From NCBI GenBank assembly GCA_030180075.1, contig JASNJN010000276.1, positions 1-54,232 on the forward strand: DNA of 54,232 bases. Reading direction: 5' to 3'. Under the pieces are notes generated by a model. It worked only from the letters and a program-made list of their open reading frames with translations, was not told the DNA's origin and made no database searches. This document shows positions 8,619-19,687 of this stretch, piece after piece. How positions within the stretch are numbered: position 1 is the stretch's first letter; every line of letters begins with the position of its first letter. Source of the DNA: Mikrocytos mackini (lineage: Eukaryota; Endomyxa; Ascetosporea; Mikrocytida; Mikrocytiidae). The position numbers and the translations under genes are program-made.

Positions 8619-11130
8619 TCCGCTAAACATATGCGAAGTTCCAATCGTAAATATTCTTCTACTCAAAACCCCGGAATTTGAATATGTAGAAGAACTAGAT
8701 CGGCATTTTTTATTGTTACCTTACACCACCCGGATCTTCAGTCGCGTCTTAACGATTAGTGTCTTATGAATTAAAGTTTTCAGTTTGCGTCCAAACCTCA
8801 AATCTTTCTTCATAAATATTTTTTAAAAATAGAATTTCTATTTCAAAAAAGTTGGATGTCCAACAAAAAAATTTAGTTATAAAATTAACTAATGTGTTAT
8901 TATGCCTGAAGTCTTATTATTTTCTGTATTCTTATTTGTTTTCCTCTATAATCAACATGATAAAGATTAGTTTCATTTATTGTTTATATTAAGACCTAAA
9001 ACAATTTATCAAGTTGTGTATAGTTTATTCTCCTTTCTTCTTTTGATGTCATATGAAGTTATAATTGTGTTCGATTATTGTGTTGTTCCTTACACTTCAT
9101 TTATATTCCTTGTGTATACAGAGTTATCTTTGCCAATTGTTATTATTTGTGGGTTTGCTTTTCGTTTTAACAGAAGTCGTTTAAACTTTGTACTTTATAT
9201 GTATATAGACATTGGAGTGAATAAACCACAACAACTACAACTTAACATGTTATTATAATGATGATTTAAGTATTGTGTCTTTTAGTATGTTGTCATTTGT
9301 CAAAGATAAAGTCAAACATAGAAAAAATCCATACTTCTTACATAGTCGAAGGTTTACTATCTGAATGTCAATCGTATATCGTATTGAACAGTAAGTCAAG
9401 GGAATAAGTGTTGATGTCATGCATATAATTTTCCAACAACATGCTATTATTCCCAATGTATTCATTATCAGTTTTCCAAACCCTGGAAAATAGTTTATTA
9501 TAAAGTTTGCAAACAAACTGTGTGTTTAACTTTGTTATTCCCTCTATGCAGTCGGAGTAATTGTATCTATCCAAAATTTTAAAGTTTTCAAATTGGGGAA
9601 ATCACTATACTAACACACAAGATTTACGACAGACTACTTATAAGATGTTGACATTATAAGAACCATTGTGAACAGCAGAGTGGTTTCTATCAAAAGCTAG
9701 AACTATTTCGTGGAATACAGCTTTAAATAAACTCATCATGGTTGTTGGAGTTTATGGCCTTATTTTGAAAAGCTGTATATATAAGGAGCCAATATGAGTG
9801 ATTAACAAATTCTTCGACGATAACAGACAGTTAAACATCAAAATACACGCTTGTATGTCTAAAAAATTAGCGAACACATTGAAACATCATATACGAACAA
9901 TTATTAACTCAAAAGGCTGTATTCTCATGGGAGTGGTTTACTTCGAAGCTATTTATAGATATGATATAAATATAATTTCATTCCAATAGAAAACAATGAT
10001 GGTATCAAGGAATTAAATTGAATTTAATAATACAAATAAATAATTAATATTTATCTATTTACTCGTAATATTATATTTGATGCTTATTTAAATTTATAAT
10101 AATCAATGGTTGGATAATTTTATCTGATTGTTACTACATAATATTATTCTTTTTCAAAAAGTTTTACAAAATCAATACAAACGAGTTTATGGAATAGAAT
10201 ATAAAATAATCAAAATTTTGAGGGGGAAGTATTCAATATAGCACACATACATATAAATTATGCTATTCTAACATCTTAGCATTAATACCTTTTATGTATC
10301 TTCTTATTTTTGGTTTTGTCTTTAATTCCCACACTAACGTTTTTAATATAAAAGTGCTAGTTCTTTTCAGAATTCATACTACGTCTCAACTCGAAAAGTT
10401 AGAAATGTAAATGTAGATAAGCCACTACGGAAGACTTCATTATGTTTAATGAGCGTATTGTCCTTCTTTCTTTTGACACATTCCCATTCTTCTTCATATC
10501 GGCTTTTGTGATCTCTTTAATTTGAAGAACTCCTATAACACTCATAACTAGCTTTGTCAACTTTGTCCCAATAAACCAGAACTCAAGTATCACATTCAAA
10601 CTGCATGAATTGATTTCAAATGTAATATTCATACACACAATGAATTCAATAAGTTATTGGTTACCGTCGATCGTCATAAACATAGATAAATGACTGTAGT
10701 AGACTGTCTGAATTATGATAGGGTCCTGATTGCTGTGTAAGTTTATGATCTTTCAAAAGTTAAAATTTTAAATATTATTTAATTGTTCGAAGCGAAACTA
10801 GATATAGCCATTCTTAACTGACATATTGACGTGATCATCACATCGTAAATACTGTCAGTTTTAACCTTTGCATTATACACAAACACAAATAAAATTTTAA
10901 AACCACTAACAAATAAATTTCTTGTTTATGGTGATTACGCCCTGTAATTTCGGTTATAACTATAAATTTAACTTTATTGGTTTTTATGAAAACAAATTAT
11001 TCACAAATAATAGAAATATTTTACTTAAAAATAAAACCGTGACTCTTTAAATGCTATTGCAAATATTATATGTTGTTATTTATATTATAGGCGTATGTTG
11101 TTATTTACGCGCAAATATAACGGAAAAATA
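8619..11130. other. Gene-poor region with possible decayed coding stretches
   Basis: I see no intact gene in these 2.5 kb. Several short stretches look coding-like but break at stops. On the minus strand, 9366-9602 reads FPQFENFKILDRYNYSDC and onward for about 78 codons, and 10399-10638 encodes a 79-residue ORF. On the plus strand, 9798-9989 gives 63 codons. None matches a family I know. Their codon choice resembles the unknown genes nearby, so they may be remnants of lineage-specific genes, but chance ORFs in AT-rich DNA are not excluded. Confidence 0.35.
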
Positions 11131-11132
11131 TA

Positions 11133-11243
11133 TGTGGGGGTTTTTTTAATTTGTGGGAGATTTCAAAATTTGTGGGAGATTTCAAAATTTGTGGGTAATT
11201 TCAAAAAATGTGGGTAGTTTCAAATTTTTGTGGGTGGTTTCAA
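11133..11243 (+). repeat. Tandem 19-bp iterated repeats at the left edge of a MULE
   Basis: About five copies of a degenerate unit, TTTGTGGGAGATTTCAAAA, run head to tail. The GTGGG core is constant while the flanks vary. The array directly precedes the MULE transposase ORFs and is read as the element's terminal or subterminal repeat. No inverted counterpart was found downstream of 13761, so the right terminus is missing or diverged. Confidence 0.7.
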
Positions 11244-11436
11244 ACGAGCCACAAGAGCTCATCGTTCATGATGAAATCCAAGACATAAAGCTGGGCAACA
11301 ATAAAAATCGTCTACAAAACTCGAATACAGATATATATTCGTTGCCGTACACTCATAACAAACTATCAAGCGATTTTAGTGCCCTACCTATGAACATATT
11401 AAATTTCCCAAGTGAGGGGTTCAAAAAAGTACGAAT

Positions 11437-13761
11437 ATGGCTATCCATGATTCAAACAAGGAATCAAATGATTTACACAATGCCCATGAAACAAAATTCC
11501 CTAATTTTAGAGCACGTCCCGGTTGTTTTTGCCAATTTTGTGATATGAATTTTAAAACTGTTATTGAAATGACAGAACATTATAATTCCTCATACATATT
11601 CAAAGAACTAAAAGTAGCATCTATAACAGGATTAGAAAGTGAACTGAACAAAATACAGAAAACTTCTTATCATGCCATTGCAATGACGCGTTCAAAAAAA
11701 CGGGATGGTATCAAATATCAATATTACAATTGCAATTACCTAAATGACAGGAAAAGGATCTGTCCAAGTATAATTGTAGTTAAACATAGAAGCAAAAGTA
11801 GTATAGTGATTAAATATAATTTGGAGCATAATCACAAACCAGATTGGAGGAAAATAATGGTTCCTCCCTTGTTTAAAACTTTTCTTATCAACAAAATACA
11901 ATCAAATGTGCCAATAAGTGAAATATACAAAAAAATATACGGGACTTTGATAAAGAAGATATTAAGAAAGAACATCTAATTACGAGGAATTATCTCTATT
12001 ATCTACGTGACAAACATGCATTAGCAATGAAAGAATTTTCTACTGATAAAGAAAACACAGAGTTTGTTCTGAAAAATACATACAATTATAGACTAAATCT
12101 TTTAATCTATAAAGATCTATGTGATGATGGAAAAAATCCAATTTTAAAACATCAAGACTTTGTAATTTGTTTTACAAATGAAAGAATGATACGGGAATTC
12201 GAATTATACTCTGCTAAAGGAGTAATGTTCGATAGTACACATTCGACAACTCGCTACGGGTTGCTTCTAGTTATCGGTTTTGTTCTGAATGCAAATCAAA
12301 GTGAATCCGCCTTTATCTATATAATCACGAATTCCGAGCGCGAAGAAGTACTAAATCATTGTTTTGAATTTTTCAAGAATAGTCTCACAGCATACCAATT
12401 GCCTACATACGTAATGAGCGATTGTTATCATGGATTTTATAATGCCTTTCGCCATCTATATTGCGAATACCATGTCAAAAAGGCATCTGTTAATAGCATT
12501 AATAAATTTGTCAAGGATGAGAAATCAAAAAAAACTTATTCTAAACAGTCTAGGATATCTACTCACTATTACAACTGCATAATTATTCCAACGCGAATAT
12601 CCAAGACTAATAAAAATAATAAAGGTGGCTAACACATCTTTCTACAATTATTTTATAAATATCCATGTCACTAAAGTTAAAAGATGGGCTTTGCATCATA
12701 GACTTGATGCACGTTTCAATACAAATAACGTTTGTGAAAGTTGGTTTGGAAGATTTAAACGTGGATATTTAAAGGGTTATACAAAACACAGGTTTGATTC
12801 ATTGATAATAAAGTTAATGAAGATATTGGAAGATGATATCAAAGAAAATAAAATTCGGAATGTTGATAAATCCATAACTCGCATGACTTACAGACAAAAA
12901 GTTTCCAACCAAAATCACGATAAGATAAAAGAATTTTCTGACCATGATTTCAAATACATTGGTCGGTTTAAATTTACATACAAAGACTATACTATATGTT
13001 ATCTTGACATGCAGTGCCCATTTAAATGCAATGCTGAATGCATTAAATGTAACGTGTGCCATCACCAGGTTCACTGTAGCTGTATTCGTTTTATCCGCAA
13101 TAATTATATATGTAAGCATATACACCAAGCGATGGTATTGATAAGAAGTAAGAAAGCATCTAACACAAATTTTATAATTGAAAAGGAGCAACAAAGAAAC
13201 AAAACTGAAGACGCGGCTGAAACAAATAAAAAAGAAAAACATTTGAATATGGAAAAATTACCGTCATCTGATACCATTAAATTCGAAGAGGCTCTGTACC
13301 ATGAGAAAATACAAACAAAACAAAGTTCAATAGAGAAAAAATTGATACATCTTCAGAATTTGGCATCTAAACAAGCACGTTTACATGTATTAGATTTCAT
13401 AGACGATAGTATCGATTATATAACAGAAAAAATTCAAAATCGTATAAATACAAAGAGCGTATTTGAAATTGAGTATTTAAATAAGTCCAACAAAGCTACA
13501 ACACAAATACAAATGCAGATGGTATCGTTTAATCCATTGGCTTTACTTAAATACAACAAGAAACCCAAGCCTGGACGGCCTCCCCAATTAAACACAGTTG
13601 AACGAGAATATTGTAAAATTTGCTTTGTGGAATGTATAGATTATGGAGAACTTGATACAGGGTGGGCAGGATGTGATGTTTGTAAGAATTGGTACCATAA
13701 AATATGTATCAATAACCCTCCCCTTAATTATAGACAATATTGGAAATGTAACCAGTGTTAA
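11437..13761 (+). pseudogene. Mutator-like (MULE) transposase with SWIM and PHD fingers, frameshifted
   Basis: Three frames (11437-11979, about 11940-12632 and about 12590-13761) form one protein. In order: a C2H2-like motif (CFCQFCDMNFKTVIEMTEHY), a FLYWCH/FAR1-like DNA-binding region, then the MULE catalytic core with MFDSTHSTTRYG (first Asp), VMSDCYHGFYNAF (second Asp, then CEYHVKK) and NNVCESW (Glu). A SWIM-type CxCx(n)CxH follows (CSCIRFIRNNYICKH). The C-terminal PHD finger runs from CKICFVEC to YWKCNQC. Single-base frameshifts near 11940 and 12585 make it non-functional as read. PHD fingers occur in some MULE groups. Confidence 0.85.
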
Positions 13762-15086
13762 AAAACAAGATTAAATAAGAAATATCAATATTATACCCAT
13801 TTGAATACATAATAATACCATTCCCCATGGTTTCATTAATTAATATAACTTATAATTTGTGCTAATATAAAAATTTCAAAGTATATTTGTATATAGTTTT
13901 CATGCCAAACAAAAGGCTATTTATATCTACTTTCGTTAGAAGCTCTTGTAATCTTAATATACCGGTATATTCACAGTGTTTTGATTGATTTGGCTAGCTC
14001 GGTTCTGGTCAATTTTCTCTTCCTGTCTCCATTAACGAATTACACATATTTTCAAATCCCCTTCACATTTGACTTAAGTAGTCTAGTCTTATTTCTTAAA
14101 TACTTTATAACACTTACCCCACTCCGTATAATAGTCGATTTACAGCTCAGTCTTTAGTGCTATACAATCGACACTCTTGTTAAATTGCTACTCCACATGA
14201 TCCATTGGAGCAAGGTTGGGTATAGAATCATCATCATAGATATATAATCGAGTCCTTGTTGTTTGAAATCGAGTTTGATCCGAATAAGACAATATAGTTC
14301 TGTCTTGTGTTCTTAGAGGCATTCTTAATCACTTAGGAGAACAACAATCACAGCTTTATAATCGTTGTAAATAGGTTAACACGATACATCCATTAGGTTG
14401 CTTGAGTTGTCTCTAGAATTGGATGGCGTTATCACAAAGGATAAGTTGGAAAGATAAGTTCAATTGAAGAATTCTAACCTGTTATATGTGATTGGCCCAT
14501 TAAGAAGTAGATACGCCAACCTAATTGATGTTAGTGTCGTTCATAGGTAAGTTGTACAGAAAGATAATTTAAATTTTTTTAAAATCACACGTTCCAACAA
14601 AGAATCGTATAAAAACGAAAACGAACATCTATCCGAGCCTTTATGTGAATTTGTAAACAATAATCATTTTTCAAAACCAAATTTAGAACCGTGGAAATCT
14701 TGGAAAAAAGTGTGCTTTTCTAGACTAATCATTTAAATTTTACAAAAACCCGATGACTTCAAAAAACGATCACAACGATAAAGTATGGGCTGTGTGTTTA
14801 CCAGCCAAGTTAAAAACAGGTAGAGACCAGTGTTAAAAAAGTTAGCTGAATTCTTCAAAAATAACGAGAAAAATCACGTTATTTAAAACTTTTATTACAA
14901 TAATATTCATATACATCATTCGGATGTTTTGGTATATTTTCTGGCATTGTTTGGGGGATAAAAGCATAAGTTTATATTTTAAACGAGTTAAATTTCAAAC
15001 AGGAAGTTTATTTCATTACAAGTTAAAATTTGAAAATTTTAAGTTAGATTGAAATAACTTTTGTTTGTGTTTTCTTGATTAACTTG
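13762..15086. other. Gene-poor region with a possible decayed ORF
   Basis: There is no intact gene. From 14581 a plus-strand frame reads coding-like for about 51 codons (KITRSNKESYKNENEHLSEP onward). After TAA, TAA and TAG it is open again, ending ...KKLAEFFKNNEKNHVI near 14884. It may be a decayed gene. The last 40 bp before the LTR at 15087 may hold the 3' end of the minus-strand gene interrupted at 19687, with an in-frame TAA near 15043. Confidence 0.3.
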
Positions 15087-15194
15087 TGACGTAAAGTCTA
15101 ACTGATTCTGGTCTATCTGATGGTACTACCTCCAACATCCAACTTTCCAGAATCATAAGTAAATATAAAAGTTTAGAAAACATTTGTCAAGTCA
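15087..15194 (+). repeat. 5' LTR of gypsy element A
   Basis: A 108-bp LTR starting TGACGTAAAGTCTAACTGAT and ending GTCAAGTCA. It is the direct partner of 19568-19687. A gag ATG (15197) follows after only two bases. There is no TGG-type tRNA primer-binding site at the LTR edge. The flank instead carries the perfect palindrome CATGAATTCATG. Confidence 0.85.
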
Positions 15195-15196
15195 TC

Positions 15197-18100
15197 ATGA
15201 ATTCATGTCGATATGGCAGTTCTAATAGATACTATTACAATGATAGACAACAACATAGAGGGCGCCCACATAATTTCTACGGCGATCAGAACAACCGCTC
15301 ACGTTCGGACTTTCAAAACAAGGAAGACGAGACAGAAGCAATTCAAGAGAAACGAATGTAACAGAATCAATTACGTTCACCATAAACAACGCAGACGTAC
15401 GAGGACCATCAATTACTCTTCAAGTGCTAAACAGAAATTTCACAGCCACGAAATTCCCGGCATTTATGAGACAATTCCTCCTGCTATCAAACTCGAATGG
15501 CTGGTCTAATGAGAGAGCACTGCAGAATCTACATCTAGTTCTTAACGACGATTTAAGACAAGTAATCTCAGGCATCCAGGACTTCCAGCAAGCTTGCCAC
15601 AGGCTTTACGAGTTATTCTTCCCTGTAGGAGATTTCTTTTATTACAGTGATCAACTGAATAGAGTTAAAGCACGAGACTTTCACACTTACACGGAGTACC
15701 TAAAGGAAATACAAGAATTAGTTTCCTTCGCCAATCACACGATGAAGGAAGGTGAGACACTCTTAGACCGTGAAATCCTCCAGTTCTTTTTAAACGGGCT
15801 CGACGAAAAGCCAAGAGAAACAGCGTCATTGCTCGGAACCCTAAACTTAGCAGAACTTGTTACAAAGTTAGACAATTCAGATTTTATTGCCAAGAATTTA
15901 CGAGTTACTCCACGATTTGTTAGACACGACAATTACAGAAATCAGGATTATTCTCACAGACAACCACGGAACTTTAGAAATTACAAGAACACACGACAGC
16001 AGTGGACAAGAAACCAGAATTACCAGAACTATACAAATAAAGCACAAAACAGATATGGAGATAACCACGACAATACAAGATACACAAACGACAAAGACAC
16101 AAAGTCAAACACTTGGTGCACCGTGCATAAAACTACGACACACGGAAATAATGAATGTAGATTACAACAAGGCAGCCAAAAGCAAGCTGAAGTAGCAACG
16201 AATTATACACCAAGAGTACTGATAGAAACTGAAAGTAAAACTTCACCATTCACAGCGTCATTAGACACAGGCTCAAGTAACGTAATCATCAATCCTTCAT
16301 TCTTCAATGAACTCAAAGAAGTTAACTCACGTCAACCTAAAGAAGTCATTTATGCAAACGGCGATCGTGATATTTTAACAAAAGAGTGTAAACTAGAATT
16401 CTCCTTCATTAAAGACAATTTACATTCTATTTTCACCACGAACGCTCTAGTTTCAAGGAACGCTCCAGATCCTTTAATTTTAGGCTCGGACTTTTTAATC
16501 AACACAGGCGGATCAATCCAGACATGAGCATTTTCGATGATTTCCGGACCCGACCCGAACCGACCCGAAACGGGTCGGGCGGGCTCGGGTCGAAAATGAA
16601 AATCATTTTGGTAGTAAATTTTTTGAATTTTTGAAAATTATTGATCAAAATAGTGTTATAAAAGTTGTTAAATCAACTTTTTGATTAGGACCAAATAGAA
16701 TTATCCCTCCGAATATAGTATATTTCACTTATCTAAATCTCTGAATAGGTTTAGTAAGTTTAAAAGATGATATTATTGACAATTTTGGTCTTTCGTGATT
16801 TGTTGAGAATTTTTGGTGATTTTTGGACCTTCTTCCGCCCGAACCCGACCCGATCGGGTCGGGTACGCTCATGTCTGGATCAATCTGCTACTCCGAAGGT
16901 ACATTAAATATCAAAGACGTTACTGTACCACTTGAAGACTTTCCCAAACACGTAGAACGTCAAGGACTTTCTAACAACACAGAACCAGAAAAGGAATCCA
17001 TTCCGGCTATGCAAATTGAAACAAATAAAGACTACATACATTCTGTAAATAGGATAGAAGAATTAGTTCAAAAATCCAAGATTACTACAAACAACGAGAT
17101 TGGAACTTTCCCAAATTTCACACACTCTATATCTTTAACCAGTGACACCGAACTCCTTAAAAGAAAAGTTAAACCTTACAACTTCTCACTTCCAGACATC
17201 AAAATACTAGATGAAAAGATAAAGAAATTAATTGAAGATGATGTAATAGAACCATCCTCATCACCTATATGTAGCCCAGCTTTCTTAGTCAATCAGAAAG
17301 GCGACAAGAAAAGATTAGTAATAAACTACATCGAACTCAATCGATACAGCAAACCAGATCATTACCCACTTACATCCATACAACAACTTACCAATCAACT
17401 TAGAGAAAAAAACATTTCAGTAAGATAGATTTAAGCTCAGCGTACTTCCATATTCCATTAACTCAGGATACTATTCCGCGTACTTCTTTTGTTGTACCCC
17501 AAGGACAATTCGCTTTCAAGAGATTACCATTTGGTGTGTCTTCTGGGCCCCAAGCATTCTCTAGAGCAATGGGACAACTATTAAGAAATTTAGAAGACGT
17601 CTGTTGTTATCTAGACGACATCCTAATTGGATCTACCAATTTAGAATCTCATTACAACACACTAAAAGAAGTTCTTTCAAGATTACAAGATAACAAAATC
17701 CGAATTAATTGGGACAAAAGCGAATTCCAAAAGGACGAGATCAAATTCTTAGGTCAAATAATAAGCAACAACTCAACACGAGCAGACTTAGGCGAATTCA
17801 ATAACTCACGTTTACATAAGACACCGAATACATTAAAAGATTTACGTTCACTCATCGGATACATCAATTATTACCGAGATTACATTCCAAACTTAAGTTC
17901 ACTTCTACTTCCTTTGACAACCAAGCTCAAATACAAAGACGAACGATCAAACAAAGATCCAACAGAAAAACGGAAATCCAAAAGGTTTGCAAGACAAATG
18001 CGATTCAAATGGGACGCAAACGATGATGAAGCTATTCACAAGATTGATAGAGAAATACACAGAAACCAGGAACTTAATATACCCGACAACTCAAAGCCAT

Positions 18101-19575
18101 TCAACTTATGTTGCGATGCAAGCAACGGAGGCTTAGGCGGGATACTAACACAAGAAAACAAAATAATCAGACTCTTTAGCCGAAAGTTAACAACACCAGA
18201 AGATAATTTCTCTATTGTAGACAAAGAAGCACCCGTGATACAATCATCACTCAAAGCATTTAAACAGATTATCGGACACGCAAAAGTTTTTATAAAGACT
18301 GACAACAAAAACTTCACCTTTTTTAACGCAAACTCAGAAAGAGCGAGAAAATTCAAACTATTTCTAGACGGATTTGATTATGAAATAGGACGTGTCACGG
18401 GTGCCACAAACAAAGGACCAGACTTTTTATCAAGAGCATTTCAGATACGAACTTTGGAAAACACTGCATTAACACCGGACTTTTACGAGAAATACTTTAC
18501 AGAAAACGATATACAACTATCTAAAGAAGAAAAGAAACCAATCGAAATACGAAGCGGAGATGCAGGAACATTCATAAAAGAGTTTCACGAACATCTCGGA
18601 CACCCCGGGATTAGTAAGACGAAGAACACAATGAAACAATTCTTTACATTTGAAGACTTCCATTCTAAAACAGAAAAGATAATAAATGAATGTGTAGACT
18701 GTGCAAGAAATAAACCTTACAAATTCAAGAAAGGAACATTATTAGGTTATATGGAATCACCAGCCCCTTTTGAGAAAATTTCATCAGACATCTACGGCCC
18801 CATAGATTTAACAGCATACAACGGCTCGGGCAAAGGATATATTATTACAGTTTCAGACATTTTCACAAGATTTTCTATTGTAAGACTCGTAGAGAATATA
18901 GAAACAAAAGATGTAACAGATGTATTGAACAACGAATGGTTCTCACAATTCCCAATTCCAAAAATTCTCATCAGTGACAATGGAACTCAATACAGTTCTG
19001 ACGATATGAAAAAATTTTGTCTAGCTTACAATATAGACCACAGATTCAGCACTATATACAATCCAACAGGTAATTCAATCTCAGAACGAATAAACCAACA
19101 AATTGGTTCAGTATTACGTATAGAGAAAGGAAACAGAATTGACGATATAATAGATAAAATAGAAAGGATTTTAAACAAGACGATTAACAGAACTTTAGGA
19201 ACAACACCCGAATACATTATATACGGACAAAGTAGTCTTGATCCCACAAGAACAAGAAAAGAGCAAAACTTGGATCAAATAAGAGATAGAATTCGGACCA
19301 TTAGCGAAAAGGAAAATGCAAGAAGGAATTCTATGAGAAATACAAATAAGGAATATCATGTAAATGAAAAAATCCTTCTTCCAAATCGGAGACGTAACAA
19401 AACGGGCACTCTATTTGAAGGACCCTTTCCTATTACAGCAACGAACGGAAACAAAATGAGAATAAAGTTAGAGCATTGCGAAAGATGGTATAATATTAAA
19501 GAATTGAAGCCAATGAACACGAAAACTAACGATAAACATAGTTTAGACCCCGAAAAAAGAGGCAGGATGACGTAA
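15197..19575 (+). pseudogene. Gag-pol polyprotein of gypsy element A (broken)
   Basis: Gag begins MNSCRYGSSNRYYYND, shifts frame near 15354, then continues with a Retrotrans_gag-like region and a CxxHx4Hx4C linker (CTVHKTTTHGNNEC). Protease has LDTGSSNVII and LGSDFLI. The reading is then cut by the MITE at 16519-16877. RT motifs follow, with a 1-nt shift near 17420, FKRLPFGVSSGPQAFSR and CCYLDDILIG. RNase H has LCCDASNGGLGGIL. Integrase has an HHCC zinc domain (HEHLGHPG to CVDC) and DDE residues in SSDIYGPI, ISDNGTQY and NSISERI. The broken frames mark a dead copy. Its overall codon use is less AT-biased than surrounding intergenic DNA. Confidence 0.88.
16519..16877. mobile_element. hAT-like MITE inserted in gypsy element A
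   Basis: A 359-bp non-coding element with perfect 11-bp terminal inverted repeats CAGACATGAGC, flanked by an 8-bp target duplication GATCAATC (16511-16518 and 16878-16885). CAG ends and 8-bp duplications are typical of hAT elements. Subterminal ends carry GC-rich ACCCGACCCGA/TCGGGTCGGGT palindromic blocks. The interior is AT-rich. Removing it with one duplication copy (367 bp) puts the protease and downstream frames back in phase, so it inserted into an open polyprotein. Confidence 0.9.
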
Positions 19576-19687
19576 AGTCTAACTGATTCTGGTCTATCTG
19601 ATGGTACTACCTCCAACATCCAACTTTCCAGAATCATAAGTAAATATAAAAAAAATATATAAAGTTTAGAAAACATTTGTCAAGTCA
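19568..19687 (+). repeat. 3' LTR of gypsy element A
   Basis: This 120-bp copy matches the 5' LTR almost exactly but carries a short A/T-rich insertion (around AAAAAATATAT) near its 3' part. High identity between the two LTRs suggests a fairly recent insertion. The sequence shares CCAACATCCAAC and ATAAGTAAATATAAA with the LTR of element B, so the two families are related. Confidence 0.85.

Larger units (their letters stand above)
15087..19687 (+). mobile_element. Ty3/gypsy LTR retrotransposon A (4.6 kb, nested MITE inside)
   Basis: Two direct LTRs flank a gag-protease-RT-RNase H-integrase region in the Ty3/gypsy order. A polypurine tract (AAAAAAGAGGCAGGA) abuts the 3' LTR. No clean 5-bp target duplication is visible: the right flank is CTAAC, and the left flank has TTAAC followed by three extra bases. 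The element is inserted near the 3' end of a minus-strand host gene. It holds a 359-bp hAT-like MITE between protease and RT, plus frameshifts, so it cannot transpose on its own as read. Confidence 0.9.
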
